Notes: generated by a model from the sequence alone, not told the origin. Shown: positions 18,293-28,404, counted from the first letter of the stretch. The stretch: 64,000 nucleotides of DNA from Thiobacillus sp. (GCF_018780105.1 NZ_JADMKC010000007.1:372001-436000); one strand, 5' to 3'. A program made the numbers and translations.

Positions 18293-19762
18293 ATGCCCCA
18301 GTTCAATGACGATTTCAACGCGCTGCTGGATGCGCGTTTTCCGATCCTGCTCTGCGAGACGCACGAAGAGTCGCGGGTCTTGGCGCGCTTGCGCGAGATC
18401 TGCAATGCGCGGAATGTCCCGCTGTTTTTGTGGAGCCTGGCGGACGGCCTCAAACGCAGTACGGAGACGAACGCCGTCTACAACACCAGTGAATTCACCG
18501 ATGCCCTGAAGCATGTCGATGCCACACCGCAAAACGGTCTGTACGTCTTCCTCGATGCGCATCCGTTTTTCGATAACCCGCTGAATACGCGCCTGGTGCG
18601 TGAAATTGCCTTCGATCATTACCGCCGGGATCGCACGCTGTTGTTCGTGAGCCCCCGTCTTGAGCTGCCCTCCGAGCTTGCGCGCATGTCGGCGCGCATT
18701 GCGATGCTGGGCATTACGGCAGACCGGGTGCGCAGTTTGCTGAAAGAAGAGATTGAACGCTGGCAGCGCGAATCGCGTCGCCAACTGGTGCTGGACCGGG
18801 AAAGCTTGCCCATTCTGGTTCATCAGCTTGCCGGGCTCGGCGAGGAAGAGGCGCAACGCCTGATCCGCCAGGCAATCAGCGTGGACGGCGAACTCAACCT
18901 CAATGACGCCAAACGCATTGCGCGTTTCAAGCAGGATCAGCAGGCCGGCTCGCTGGAAATGACCTTGCCCGACGTCACGCTGGATCAGGTCGGCGGCTTT
19001 GCCCGTCTGAAGACCTGGATCGCGCAACGCCAGGCGGTTTTCCAGAACCCGGCGCTTGCTCCGGGTCTGCCGATGCCCAAGGGCATCTTGCTGCTCGGCG
19101 TGCAGGGCGCGGGGAAAAGCCTGGTGGCCAAAGCGGTGGCGGGTAGCTGGAAGCTGCCGTTGTTGCGTCTGGATTTCGCGACGCTCTACAACAAATACAT
19201 CGGCGAAACCGAAAAGAATCTGCGCCAGGCTCTGGATGAGGCGTCGCGTATGGCGCCGTGCCTGCTCTGGATGGACGAGATCGAGAAAGGCCTCTCGGCA
19301 GGCGATGCCGACGATGGCATTTCGCAGCGCATCCTGGGCACCCTGCTGACCTGGATGAGCGAGCGCGACACGTCGGTCTTCGTGGTCGCAACGGCGAACG
19401 ACATCAGCAAATTGCCTCCCGAATTGCTGCGCAAAGGGCGTTTCGACGAACTGTTTTTCGTGGATTTGCCATCGGGCCCCGTGCGCGAGGTAATTTTCTC
19501 GCTACATCTGAAAAAACGCGGCCTCGACCCGGCCCACTTCCAGATGGCCCGATTGATCGAGCACAGCGAGGGGTATTCGGGCGCAGAAATCGAGCAGGCC
19601 ATTATTGCCGCCCAATATGCCGCCCTGGCAGCAAACGGGCCGCTCATGCATGCCCATGTTGAAAGCGAACTGATGCAAACGCGGCCGCTCTCGGTGATCC
19701 GTGCTGAAGATTTTGAGCGTTTGCGCGGGTGGGCACAGCAGCGCTGTGTCATGGTCGACTGA
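18293..19762 (+). CDS. AAA+ ATPase, Ycf46-like
   Basis: The 489-residue protein has an N-terminal half of unknown function (about residues 1-220) and a C-terminal AAA+ module. Walker A is GVQGAGKS near residue 267, Walker B is CLLWMDEIEKGL near residue 322, and VATANDISKLPPELLRKGRFDE gives sensor 1 and the arginine-finger region. The domain order fits the Ycf46 family found in cyanobacteria, plastids and some proteobacteria, whose members have been linked to inorganic carbon or photosynthesis control. Its role here is unknown. It lies 8 bp after the rof-like gene and is the last gene before tRNA-Val. Confidence 0.85.
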   Translation: MPQFNDDFNALLDARFPILLCETHEESRVLARLREICNARNVPLFLWSLADGLKRSTETNAVYNTSEFTDALKHVDATPQNGLYVFLDAHPFFDNPLNTRLVREIAFDHYRRDRTLLFVSPRLELPSELARMSARIAMLGITADRVRSLLKEEIERWQRESRRQLVLDRESLPILVHQLAGLGEEEAQRLIRQAISVDGELNLNDAKRIARFKQDQQAGSLEMTLPDVTLDQVGGFARLKTWIAQRQAVFQNPALAPGLPMPKGILLLGVQGAGKSLVAKAVAGSWKLPLLRLDFATLYNKYIGETEKNLRQALDEASRMAPCLLWMDEIEKGLSAGDADDGISQRILGTLLTWMSERDTSVFVVATANDISKLPPELLRKGRFDELFFVDLPSGPVREVIFSLHLKKRGLDPAHFQMARLIEHSEGYSGAEIEQAIIAAQYAALAANGPLMHAHVESELMQTRPLSVIRAEDFERLRGWAQQRCVMVD

Positions 19763-19803
19763 CCGGGGTGGCCAGTGAAAATATCCTTGTTTACGGGTTT
19801 TTC

Positions 19804-19833
19804 TCGACACGTCCTGCGTGTTTCGGTTAAGAT
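19804..19833 (+). promoter_or_regulatory. Promoter of tRNA-Val
   Basis: TCGACA (19804-19809) and TAAGAT (19828-19833) form a sigma-70-like pair with an 18-bp spacer. The -10 is followed by GCGCCCC, a GC-rich discriminator typical of stable-RNA promoters under stringent control. The tRNA begins 13 bp after the -10. Confidence 0.6.
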
Positions 19834-19845
19834 GCGCCCCGCATT

Positions 19846-19922
19846 AGGCGCGTAGCTCAGCTGGTTAGAGCACCACCTTGACATGGTGGGGGTCGATGGT
19901 TCGAGTCCATTCGCGCCTACCA
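19846..19922 (+). tRNA. tRNA-Val (anticodon GAC)
   Basis: A 77-nt cloverleaf is readable: acceptor AGGCGCG pairing with CGCGCCT, D-arm GCTCAGCTGGTTAGAGC, anticodon arm CACCTTGACATGGTG with GAC at 19880-19882, T-arm GGTTCGAGTCC region, and an encoded CCA. Confidence 0.96.
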
Positions 19923-20044
19923 ATATTTATGGGTCGGGATGACCTTGGGGATACACGATGTCGCTGCGAACTAGCAAGTGGGTCACTGGATAAACACTGG
20001 CGCATTGCAGTTCACAAAACATCAAGCATCTTCTTGTAGTATCT

Positions 20045-20073
20045 AAAAGCGCGGGCAGTCCGCGCTTTTTTTC
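20045..20073 (+). terminator. Intrinsic terminator immediately upstream of thrS, candidate attenuator
   Basis: AAAAGCGCGG and CCGCGCTTTT form a 10-bp stem with a 5-nt loop followed by a T-run. It ends 18 bp before the thrS ATG, leaving no room for a separate promoter. It either ends the tRNA-Val transcript with partial read-through or regulates thrS. The remaining 120 bp between the tRNA and the hairpin shows no convincing gene. Confidence 0.75.
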
Positions 20074-20090
20074 ATTCTGGAGTTTGGGTC

Positions 20091-21998
20091 ATGGTTAACG
20101 TCACGCTTCCCGATGGTTCGGTCCGGCAGTTCGATGCGCCGGTCACGGTCGCCCAGGTTGCATCCAGCATCGGCGCCGGCCTGGCCAAGGCAGCGCTCGC
20201 CGGGCGGGTGAATGGCGAGCTGGTCGATACCAGTCATCTCATCGATGCCGACGCGGCGCTGGCGATTGTCACCGACAAGGATGCCGACGGCCTCGACATG
20301 ATTCGCCATTCGACTGCGCACCTGCTGGCCTATGCAGTGAAGTCGCTGTACCCCGACGCGCAGGTGACCATCGGTCCGGTTATTGAAGATGGTTTTTACT
20401 ACGACTTTGCCTACAAGCGCCCCTTTACGCCGGACGATCTGGCCGCTATCGAAAAGAAAATGGCTGAGTTGGCCAAGCAGGATACTCCGGTGACCCGCAG
20501 CGTGATGCTGCGCGACGAGGCCGTGACTTTCTTCCGGGACATGGGCGAGGCGTACAAGGCCGAGATCATCGCGTCGATCCCGAGCAACGAGGATATCTCG
20601 CTCTATCGCGAAGGCGATTTCATCGACCTGTGCCGCGGCCCGCACGTGCCGTCGACCGGCAAGCTCAAGCATTTCAAGCTGATGAAGCTGGCCGGCGCCT
20701 ATTGGCGCGGCGACAGCAAGAACGAAATGCTGCAGCGCGTGTACGGCACGGCGTGGGCGAAGAAGGAAGATCTGGAAGCCTATCTGTATCGGCTGGAGGA
20801 GGCCGAGAAGCGCGATCACCGCCGCCTCGCCAAGCAGCTCGATCTGCTGCACATGCAGGAAGAGGCGCCGGGCATGGTGTTCTGGCACCCCAAAGGCTGG
20901 ATCGTGTGGCAGCAGATCGAGCAATACATGCGGCAGAAATTTGTCGAGTATGGCTACCAGGAAGTGCGCACCCCGGCGGTAATGGACCGCAGCCTGTGGG
21001 AAAAATCCGGCCATTGGGACAACTATCGCGACAACATGTTCACGACGTCGTCGGAGAACCGCGACTACGCGGTGAAACCGATGAACTGTCCCGGTCACGT
21101 ACAGATTTTCAATAGCGGCCTGCATTCCTACCGCGATCTGCCGCTGCGGCTGGCCGAGTTCGGCTCCTGCCACCGCAACGAACCTTCGGGCGCACTGCAC
21201 GGCATCATGCGGGTGCGCGGCTTTACCCAGGACGACGCCCACATCTTCTGCACCGAAGAGCAGATCGAGCCGGAAGTGGCCGATTTCATCGTCATGCTGC
21301 AAAAGGTGTATGCCGACTTCGGTTTCAGCGACGTGCTGGTCAAGTTGTCGACCCGGCCGGACAAGCGGGTGGGGTCGGACGAGTCGTGGGACGTCGCCGA
21401 AGCCGCGCTGGCCGCGGCGCTGGACAAAAACGGGCTGGCCTACGACCTGCAGCCGGGCGAAGGCGCGTTCTACGGCCCCAAGATCGAGTTCACGCTGAAA
21501 GACACGCTCGGCCGCCTGTGGCAGTGCGGCACGATTCAGCTGGATTTCAATTTGCCGGTGCGGTTGGGCGCCGAATTTGTCGATGAGGACAACAGCCGCA
21601 AACCGCCGGTGATGCTGCATCGCGCGATTCTCGGTTCGATGGAGCGCTTCATCGGCATCCTGATCGAGCACCACGCGGGCAATTTCCCGGCGTGGCTGGC
21701 GCCGGTGCAGGCCATGGTGCTCAATATCAGCGACAAGCAGGCCGATTACGCGCTCGAAGTCGTGAAGCAGTTGCGCGCCGCCGGGATCCGCGCCACGTCG
21801 GACTTGAGTAACAACAAAATTACCTATAAAATCCGCGAACATAGCTTGCAGAAGCTGCCGTATCTGCTGGTCGTGGGCGACAAGGAAATGGAAACCCGTG
21901 CAGTTTCCGTCCGGGCCCGCGGCAACCAGGACTTGGGGCAGCTCGGTTTGGATGACTTGATAGCGCGCCTGAAAGCAGACATCGTGGCGCGCCAATAG
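20091..21998 (+). CDS. thrS: Threonyl-tRNA synthetase
   Basis: ThrRS charges tRNA-Thr. The 635-residue protein has the N-terminal TGS domain ([16 protein letters not shown]), the editing domain with [12 protein letters not shown] near residue 78, the class II catalytic core with [10 protein letters not shown] near residue 330 (zinc-binding Cys) and [17 protein letters not shown] near 362, motif 3 [19 protein letters not shown] near 510, and a C-terminal anticodon-binding domain. TGGAG lies 8 bases before the ATG. It heads the thrS-infC-rpmI-rplT-pheS-pheT-ihfA group. An intrinsic terminator just upstream suggests transcriptional control of the whole operon. Confidence 0.97.
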   Translation: MVNVTLPDGSVRQFDAPVTVAQVASSIGAGLAKAALAGRVNGELVDTSHLIDADAALAIVTDKDADGLDMIRHSTAHLLAYAVKSLYPDAQVTIGPVIEDGFYYDFAYKRPFTPDDLAAIEKKMAELAKQDTPVTRSVMLRDEAVTFFRDMGEAYKAEIIASIPSNEDISLYREGDFIDLCRGPHVPSTGKLKHFKLMKLAGAYWRGDSKNEMLQRVYGTAWAKKEDLEAYLYRLEEAEKRDHRRLAKQLDLLHMQEEAPGMVFWHPKGWIVWQQIEQYMRQKFVEYGYQEVRTPAVMDRSLWEKSGHWDNYRDNMFTTSSENRDYAVKPMNCPGHVQIFNSGLHSYRDLPLRLAEFGSCHRNEPSGALHGIMRVRGFTQDDAHIFCTEEQIEPEVADFIVMLQKVYADFGFSDVLVKLSTRPDKRVGSDESWDVAEAALAAALDKNGLAYDLQPGEGAFYGPKIEFTLKDTLGRLWQCGTIQLDFNLPVRLGAEFVDEDNSRKPPVMLHRAILGSMERFIGILIEHHAGNFPAWLAPVQAMVLNISDKQADYALEVVKQLRAAGIRATSDLSNNKITYKIREHSLQKLPYLLVVGDKEMETRAVSVRARGNQDLGQLGLDDLIARLKADIVARQ

Positions 21999-22088
21999 GA
22001 TAGGTCAGACAAGGCGCTGGGGTGGAACCCGCGCCTTGTTTGCATTTTTGCCCCGGCAGATTCCGGGTGATGTTTTGGAGAACGGCTC

Positions 22089-22613
22089 ATCGCAACAGAA
22101 AAGAAACAGACACGCATCAACGGGGAAATTACATGCCCGGAAGTGCGTTTGGTCGGTGTGGAAGGCGAGCAGCTTGGCATCGTGAAAATTGTCGATGCGC
22201 TGCGTCAGGCGGAAGAGGCTGATCTGGATCTGGTTGAAATTGCGCCGACGGCACAGCCGCCGGTCGCAAAAATCATGGACTACGGCAAGTTCAAGTACCA
22301 GGAAAGCAAGAAGCAGCACGAAGCCAAGCTCAAGCAAAAGCAGGTGCAGATCAAGGAAATCAAGTTTCGACCGGCAACGGATGAAGGCGACTACCAGATT
22401 AAGCTGCGCAACCTGACCAAGTTTCTCGAAGAAGGCGACAAGACCAAGATCACGTTGCGTTTCCGGGGCCGCGAAATGGCGCACCAGGAAATCGGCATGG
22501 CCCAGTTGCGACGCGTGTCCACCGATCTGGCCGAAATTGCGATCGTTGAGCAGTTCCCCAAGATGGAAGGCCGCCAGTTGGTGATGATGCTGGCGCCGAA
22601 AAAGAAAATTTGA
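22089..22613 (+). CDS. infC: Translation initiation factor IF-3 (ATC start)
   Basis: IF-3 keeps the 30S subunit free and checks the start codon. The N terminus reads (M)[22 protein letters not shown], and the only well-placed start is an ATC at 22089, with GGAG 8 bases upstream; the nearby ATG is out of frame. This gives 174 residues, the full family length, including [19 protein letters not shown] and [17 protein letters not shown]. Rare start codons (AUU, AUC, AUA) on infC are known to let IF-3 repress its own translation. An ATG-only caller would truncate or miss the first 18 residues. Confidence 0.95.
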   Translation: MATEKKQTRINGEITCPEVRLVGVEGEQLGIVKIVDALRQAEEADLDLVEIAPTAQPPVAKIMDYGKFKYQESKKQHEAKLKQKQVQIKEIKFRPATDEGDYQIKLRNLTKFLEEGDKTKITLRFRGREMAHQEIGMAQLRRVSTDLAEIAIVEQFPKMEGRQLVMMLAPKKKI

Positions 22614-22780
22614 GGTTGTTTTTCTGTATTCGATTGAATGCAGATGAATACGAGACCGGCGTGTCTCTGTCCCCGGTGGTTCAAGCTGGGGACTAAAGCG
22701 CCACACAATACGTGCAGTCGGGTTGGTGAAGCATTCCACACCGTGGGATCACCTGGCCGCATGAGATAAAAGGAAGCATC
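22614..22780 (+). promoter_or_regulatory. infC-rpmI leader with hairpins, possible L20/L35 control region
   Basis: The 167-bp gap has no gene. It contains a hairpin GTCCCC...GGGGAC and a smaller CCAC-ACC-GTGG hairpin before the rpmI ribosome binding site (AAAAGGAAG). In E. coli and Bacillus, L20 represses rpmI-rplT by binding mRNA in this region, although the structures differ. No known family model was matched here. Confidence 0.4.
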
Positions 22781-22978
22781 ATGCCTAAGATGAAAAGCAA
22801 GAGCGGCGCCGCCAAGCGGTTCCGCGCGCTGGGCAGCGGCAAGTTCAAGCGCTCGCACGCGTTCATGCGTCACATTCTCACCAAGAAGAGCACCAAGCGT
22901 AAGCGTCAGTTGCGCGGCATGGAAACAGTCAATGCCAGCGACCACAAAGCGATTTCGCGCATGTTGCCCTACGCATAA
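22781..22978 (+). CDS. rpmI: 50S ribosomal protein L35
   Basis: The 65-residue basic protein [20 protein letters not shown]...[13 protein letters not shown] is a standard L35 at full length. AAAAGGAAG precedes the ATG at normal spacing. It is 13 bp upstream of rplT, as in nearly all bacteria, and the two are expected to be repressed together by L20. Confidence 0.98.
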   Translation: MPKMKSKSGAAKRFRALGSGKFKRSHAFMRHILTKKSTKRKRQLRGMETVNASDHKAISRMLPYA

Positions 22979-22991
22979 AGGAGAGATTTAG

Positions 22992-23351
22992 ATGCCACGC
23001 GTCAAACGGGGTGTAACCGCCCGAGCCAGTCACAAGAGAATCATCAACGCTGCCAAAGGCTATCGCGGCCGTCGCAAGAACGTATTCCGCGTCGCCAACG
23101 AAGCGGTGATGAAAGCCGGTCAGTACCAGTATCGCGACCGTCGTCAGCGCAAGCGCCAGTTCCGCGCATTGTGGATCGCCCGTATCAACGCGGCTTCGCG
23201 TCAACACGGCCTGACCTACAGCGTGTTCATGAACGGCCTGTCGCGCGCCGAAATCGGCATCGACCGCAAGGTGTTGTCCGACATCGCAATTTTCGACAAG
23301 GACGCTTTTGCCAAGATCGTCGATCAGGTCAAGGCCAAGCTGGCAGCCTGA
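22992..23351 (+). CDS. rplT: 50S ribosomal protein L20
   Basis: The 119-residue protein starts [16 protein letters not shown] and contains the N-terminal extension [22 protein letters not shown] that threads into 23S rRNA during early 50S assembly, then [18 protein letters not shown]. The length is normal. AGGAGAG lies upstream of the ATG. L20 also acts as translational repressor of its own operon in studied bacteria. A terminator hairpin follows within 20 bp. Confidence 0.98.
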   Translation: MPRVKRGVTARASHKRIINAAKGYRGRRKNVFRVANEAVMKAGQYQYRDRRQRKRQFRALWIARINAASRQHGLTYSVFMNGLSRAEIGIDRKVLSDIAIFDKDAFAKIVDQVKAKLAA

Positions 23352-23367
23352 GCTGACAGTCAGTAAC

Positions 23368-23393
23368 AAAAAAAGGCCGCAAGGCCTTTTTTT
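23368..23393 (+). terminator. Intrinsic terminator between rplT and pheS
   Basis: An A7-GGCC-GCAA-GGCC-T7 arrangement forms a stem with a GCAA (GNRA) loop and a full T-tract. It ends 26 bp before the pheS ATG, too close for an intervening promoter, so pheS transcription must read through it or be controlled at it. Confidence 0.85.
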
Positions 23394-23410
23394 GTTTGTG
23401 AATTAATTGA

Positions 23411-24439
<1,029 letters not shown>

Positions 24440-24455
24440 CTAGAGCGCATTCATC

Positions 24456-26801
24456 ATGCAATTTCCTGAATCCTGGTTGCGCAATCTCGTTAATCCCGCG
24501 CTCGACACCGCTCAACTGGCTCACGCCGTGACAATGGCCGGACTGGAAGTGGAGGCGCTGGCCCCGGTTGCGCCGCCGTTCAGCAATGTGCTGGTGGCCG
24601 AAATCCTGTCGGCTGAAAAACACCCCGACGCCGACCGCCTGCGCGTCTGTCAGGTCGATGTAGGCGAAGCCCATCCGGTCACCATCGTGTGCGGCGCACC
24701 CAACGCTGCAGCTGGTCTCAAAGTGCCGTGCGCGCGCCCGGGTGCCAAGCTGCCCGGCATCGAAATCAAGGTGGCCAAGGTACGCGGTGTCGAATCCTTC
24801 GGCATGCTCTGCTCAACCAGAGAACTTGGACTGGAAGGCGCGGCTGAGGGCTTGATGGTGCTGGCGGCAGACGCGCCGGTGGGCGCGGATTTCCGCAGCT
24901 GGCTCAACCTGGACGACACGCTGATTACCCTGAAACTGACACCCAACCGCGCGGATTGCCTGTCGATGCAAGGGTTGGCGCGCGAGGTCGGCGCGATTAC
25001 GGGCGCGCCGACGCGCTTGCCGCAGATAAGCGATGCGCCCGTGCAGATCCAGGACAGCCTGCCAGTGCAGGTGGTGGCCAGCGAAGCCTGCCCGCTTTAT
25101 CTGGGGCGCGTGGTGCGCGGCATCAATGCCCAGGCGCCCACACCGCTGTGGATGGCTGAGCGGCTGGAGCGCAGCGGGATCCGTCCCTTGCTGGCGCCGG
25201 TTGATATCACCAATTACGTGCTGCTCGAGCTGGGGCAGCCGATGCACGCCTTTTCCCTGCCGCGCCTCGATGGTGGCATCGAGGTGCGGCTGGCACGTAC
25301 GGGCGAAAAGCTGGCATTGCTCAACGGCCAGACGGCTGAATTAGCCCCCGACATGCTGGTGATCGCCGATGCCAGTGGGCCGGTCGCGCTGGCCGGCATC
25401 ATGGGTGGGCTGCCGACCAGTGTGGAAGCCGAAACGACCGATGTGTTCCTCGAGGCGGCCTTCTTTGCGCCCGCGGCGATTGCCGGGCGCGCGCGGCGTT
25501 TGGGCCTGTCCACGGATTCATCGCATCGCTTCGAGCGTGGCGTGGATTTTGGCGCGAGCCGTCAGGCGATGGAGCGCGCAACCGAATTGCTGCTCGATAT
25601 CTGCGGCGGGCAGGCGGGGCCGATCACCGAGGCGCTGGCTGCATTGCCGTCGCGCGCGCCGATTACCCTGCGCCTGGCTCGCCTGAAGCGCGTGGTGGGA
25701 ATCGAGATGGATGCGGATCAGGTCGAGCGCGGCCTACTCGCGCTGGGCGCGCAGGTTGAGCGGCAGGCGGACCAGTTTGTCGTGACGCCGCCGAGCTTTC
25801 GCTTCGACCTGACGATCGAGGAAGACCTGATCGAAGAGGCGGTGCGCCTGTACGGCTACGACAACATTCCCGCCCAGCCGCCGGCCGCGCCCTCGCGCAT
25901 GCTGCCGCAGGATGAAACCGTGCTGGCTGACGATGTCATCCGGCAGAAAATGGTCGATCTCGATTATCAGGAAGTCATTACCTACAGTTTTGTCGATCCG
26001 GCCTGGGAGAGCGCGCTGGATGCCGACGCGCGTCCGCTTGTGCTGGCCAACCCCATCGCCAGCCAGTTGTCGGCGATGCGCACCACCTTGTGGGGCGGCA
26101 TGCTCGAAACCCTGCGCCACAATCTCAACCGCCAGCAGGAGCGTGTGCGCATTTTCGAAATGGGGCGCGTGTACGCGTCGCTGGCTGAGCAGCCGATGAA
26201 GCTGGGCGGTCTGGCCTATGGCGACGTGCAGCCCGAGCAGTGGGGGGCGGCCGCGCGGCGAACCGATTTCTTCGATATCAAGGGCGATCTGGAGCGCCTG
26301 TTTGGCCATGCGCTGGATACGCGGCGCGGCACCCATCCGGCCCTGCATCCCGGGCAGTCGGCCGAGCTGTGGATCGATGGCAAGGCTGTGGGCTGGCTGG
26401 GGACGCTGCATCCGCGTCTGGTGCAAACCTTTGACCTGCCGGGCGCGCCTGTCCTGTTCGAGATCGACAGCGCGGTGCTCGCGCGACGCAGTGTGCCGCG
26501 CCACGCCAGCCTGTCGCGTTTCCCCCTGGTCAGGCGCGATCTGGCCTTTGTTCTGGACGTGAATACGCCAGCCGGAGTCTTGCTATCAGCCCTGCGCGAG
26601 GCGGCGTTGCCCCAGGTGCAGTCGATCGAGGTGTTTGACGATTACCGTGGGAAAGGCGTGCCAGAAAACCAAAAAAGCCTTGCTATCCGGGTAGTTATGC
26701 AAGATACTCAACGCACATTGACGGATCAGGAAGTGGACGACGCAGTGCAGAAACTGGTCGATACCGCGCTCAATCAGTGCAATGCCAGTTTGCGTACTTG
26801 A
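24456..26801 (+). CDS. pheT: Phenylalanyl-tRNA synthetase beta subunit
   Basis: PheT binds tRNA and edits misacylated Tyr-tRNA-Phe. The 781-residue protein has the N-terminal EMAP/Arm-like tRNA-binding domain (SAEKHPDADRLRVCQVDVG near residue 50), the B3/B4 editing domain, the B5 domain (LKRVVGIEMDADQVERGLLALG), the inactive synthetase-like core and the C-terminal FDX-ACB domain (RFPLVRRDLAFVLD). Length and order are normal. It follows pheS in the same operon and precedes ihfA by 42 bp. Confidence 0.97.
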   Translation: MQFPESWLRNLVNPALDTAQLAHAVTMAGLEVEALAPVAPPFSNVLVAEILSAEKHPDADRLRVCQVDVGEAHPVTIVCGAPNAAAGLKVPCARPGAKLPGIEIKVAKVRGVESFGMLCSTRELGLEGAAEGLMVLAADAPVGADFRSWLNLDDTLITLKLTPNRADCLSMQGLAREVGAITGAPTRLPQISDAPVQIQDSLPVQVVASEACPLYLGRVVRGINAQAPTPLWMAERLERSGIRPLLAPVDITNYVLLELGQPMHAFSLPRLDGGIEVRLARTGEKLALLNGQTAELAPDMLVIADASGPVALAGIMGGLPTSVEAETTDVFLEAAFFAPAAIAGRARRLGLSTDSSHRFERGVDFGASRQAMERATELLLDICGGQAGPITEALAALPSRAPITLRLARLKRVVGIEMDADQVERGLLALGAQVERQADQFVVTPPSFRFDLTIEEDLIEEAVRLYGYDNIPAQPPAAPSRMLPQDETVLADDVIRQKMVDLDYQEVITYSFVDPAWESALDADARPLVLANPIASQLSAMRTTLWGGMLETLRHNLNRQQERVRIFEMGRVYASLAEQPMKLGGLAYGDVQPEQWGAAARRTDFFDIKGDLERLFGHALDTRRGTHPALHPGQSAELWIDGKAVGWLGTLHPRLVQTFDLPGAPVLFEIDSAVLARRSVPRHASLSRFPLVRRDLAFVLDVNTPAGVLLSALREAALPQVQSIEVFDDYRGKGVPENQKSLAIRVVMQDTQRTLTDQEVDDAVQKLVDTALNQCNASLRT

Positions 26802-26843
26802 TGCGCATTTTTGAAGCCTGTTCATCGCCAATTATCAACACGT

Positions 26844-27155
26844 ATGACCACCCTCACCAAAGCTGATCTGGCCGAATTGCTGTTCGAAAAAGTGGGTTTG
26901 AACAAGCGCGAGGCGAAAGACGTCGTCGAGTCTTTTTTCGATGAAATACGCCAGTCGCTCGAAAAGGGCGACATCGTCAAATTGTCTGGTTTTGGCAATT
27001 TTCAATGCCGGGAAAAACCGCAGCGGCCAGGACGCAACCCCAAAACGGGTGAAGAAATGCCGATCTCTGCGCGTCGGGTGGTGACGTTCCACGCCAGCCA
27101 GAAACTCAAATCCCAGGTGGAAGGCGCCCAAGTTGGAACGCCCATCCCGGAGTGA
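26844..27155 (+). CDS. ihfA: Integration host factor alpha subunit
   Basis: IHF-alpha pairs with IHF-beta to bend DNA. The 103-residue protein starts at [19 protein letters not shown], with [20 protein letters not shown] as the beta-ribbon arm carrying the minor-groove proline, and [20 protein letters not shown] at the C terminus. An in-frame TTG 33 bp upstream could extend it, but the ATG matches the family start. No strong ribosome binding site is seen, so coupling to pheT is likely. The pheST-ihfA order is conserved in many proteobacteria. Confidence 0.96.
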   Translation: MTTLTKADLAELLFEKVGLNKREAKDVVESFFDEIRQSLEKGDIVKLSGFGNFQCREKPQRPGRNPKTGEEMPISARRVVTFHASQKLKSQVEGAQVGTPIPE

Positions 27156-27498
27156 ACTCCCGCCGATTCCGGCCAAACGGTATTTCACCATTGGTGAAAT
27201 GTCGGAGCTATGCGCAGTCAAAGCCCACGTGCTGCGCTATTGGGAACAGGAATTCACCCAGCTGAGCCCGGTCAAGCGACGCGGTAACCGTCGTTATTAC
27301 CAGCACCACGAAGTCTTGCTGATCCGCCGCATCCGTGAACTGCTGTACGAAGAAGGTTTCACCATCAGCGGTGCGCGGCAGCGCCTTGAGCATGAGGCGG
27401 GGCTGGGCCCCGAATCAGCGCCTGCGGCGGCCAAACCGGCCCTGGACGTTGCAGGACTGCGTGCCGAAATTTCAGCGATTCTGAAAATATTGGACTGA
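27133..27498 (+). CDS. MerR-family transcriptional regulator (TTG start)
   Basis: The 121-residue regulator has a winged-helix MerR DNA-binding domain: [25 protein letters not shown], then [20 protein letters not shown]. The effector half is short and Ala/Pro-rich with no cysteine metal site, so the signal is unknown. No in-frame ATG precedes the domain; a TTG at 27133 has GGAAGG 8 bases upstream and is the best start, giving a 23-bp overlap with ihfA. A MerR gene after ihfA is very common in proteobacteria, but its targets are not established. Confidence 0.9.
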   Translation: MERPSRSELPPIPAKRYFTIGEMSELCAVKAHVLRYWEQEFTQLSPVKRRGNRRYYQHHEVLLIRRIRELLYEEGFTISGARQRLEHEAGLGPESAPAAAKPALDVAGLRAEISAILKILD

Positions 27499-27503
27499 TT
27501 GGC

Positions 27504-27533
27504 TTCCGTCAGGGGGCGCTTGTCTGGTAGAAT
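27504..27533 (+). promoter_or_regulatory. Promoter of tRNA-Pro
   Basis: TAGAAT at 27528-27533 is preceded by TGG, giving an extended -10, with a weak -35 TTCCGT at 27504-27509. The discriminator CTCGGGC is GC-rich. The tRNA begins 13 bp after the -10, the same spacing as at tRNA-Val. Confidence 0.5.
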
Positions 27534-27544
27534 CTCGGGCTTCG

Positions 27545-27622
<78 letters not shown>

Positions 27623-27632
27623 CAAATATAAG

Positions 27633-27662
27633 AAAGGGCCGGCTCAGACCGGCCCTTTTTCT
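27633..27662 (+). terminator. Intrinsic terminator of tRNA-Pro
   Basis: AAAGGGCCGG and CCGGCCCTTT form a 10-bp stem with a CTCAGA loop, followed by a T-rich run, starting 11 bp after the tRNA. Confidence 0.9.
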
Positions 27663-27701
27663 TTAAAGTGTTCTTTAAGGTGTCGCGTGTTGTCACACCT
27701 T
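27661..27701 (+). promoter_or_regulatory. Direct and inverted repeats in the sodB upstream region
   Basis: CTTTAAAGTGT (27661-27671) and CTTTAAGGTGT (27673-27683) are near-identical direct repeats with 12-bp period. AAGGTGT (27677-27683) also pairs with ACACCTT (27695-27701). The block lies 60-100 bp upstream of sodB. A regulator site is possible but unidentified. Confidence 0.35.
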
Positions 27702-27759
27702 GGATGTAACGTTGGGTCGTCACAGTTTGTAGCCGTTTGTTCAATATCAGGAGAGAGTT

Positions 27760-28344
27760 ATGGAACACACCTTGCCCGCACTGCCCTTTGCCATGGATGC
27801 GCTCGCACCGCACATGTCCAAGGAAACCTTCGAATACCACTACGCCAAGCACCATCAGGCCTACGTCACCAACCTCAACAACCTGATCAAGGGAACCGAC
27901 TTCGAGAGCAAGTCGCTTGAGGACATCATCAAGAGCGCGCCTGCCGGCGGCGTCTACAACAATTCCGCCCAGGTGTGGAACCACACCTTCTTCTGGAACT
28001 GCCTGACGCCCAACGGCGGCGGCGCACCCAGCGGCGCGCTGGCGGATGCCATCAACGCCAAGTGGGGCAGCTTCGATGCGTTCAAGACCGCGTTCCAGAC
28101 CAGCGCCGTCGGCAACTTCGGTTCCGGCTGGACCTGGCTGGTGAAAAAGGCCGACGGTTCGGTCGACATCGTCAACATGGGCGCCGCCGGCACCCCGCTG
28201 ACCACCGGCGACAAGGCCCTGCTGTGCGTCGACGTGTGGGAGCACGCCTACTACATCGACTATCGCAATATGCGTCCCAAGTTCGTTGAGACCTTCCTCA
28301 ACAATCTGGTGAACTGGAAGTTTGCGGAAGCGAATTTCGCCTGA
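27760..28344 (+). CDS. sodB: Superoxide dismutase [Fe]
   Basis: SodB converts superoxide to hydrogen peroxide and oxygen in the cytoplasm. The 194-residue protein carries the metal ligands His27 (ETFEYHYAKHHQAY), the His in VWNHTFFWNC near residue 74, and Asp and His in DVWEHAYYIDYRN near 157-161. The GGGAPSGALADAI and WNHTFFWNCL patterns favour iron over manganese. CAGGAGAG precedes the ATG. It is monocistronic, with tRNA-Pro's terminator upstream and its own terminator downstream. Confidence 0.97.
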   Translation: MEHTLPALPFAMDALAPHMSKETFEYHYAKHHQAYVTNLNNLIKGTDFESKSLEDIIKSAPAGGVYNNSAQVWNHTFFWNCLTPNGGGAPSGALADAINAKWGSFDAFKTAFQTSAVGNFGSGWTWLVKKADGSVDIVNMGAAGTPLTTGDKALLCVDVWEHAYYIDYRNMRPKFVETFLNNLVNWKFAEANFA

Positions 28345-28367
28345 GTCTTGGCCAGACCGTGAAATCG

Positions 28368-28392
28368 AAACCGGGGCATTCAGCCCCGGTTT
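28368..28392 (+). terminator. Intrinsic terminator of sodB
   Basis: AAACCGGGGC and GCCCCGGTTT form a 10-bp stem with a 5-nt loop and a following T-run. It sits between convergent genes and is symmetric, so it may also serve the minus-strand operon. Confidence 0.88.
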
Positions 28393-28404
28393 TTATTTGT
28401 GCGC

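Noticed and set aside
19958-19993. Possible 11-codon leader peptide before the thrS terminator (MSLRTSKWVTG)
   Set aside because: Only two threonine codons, weak ribosome binding site and no clear antiterminator pairing; not enough to call a leader.
20043-21995. A 650-codon minus-strand frame opposite thrS
   Set aside because: Antisense shadow: Arg/His/Gln-rich product without motifs, fully covered by thrS.
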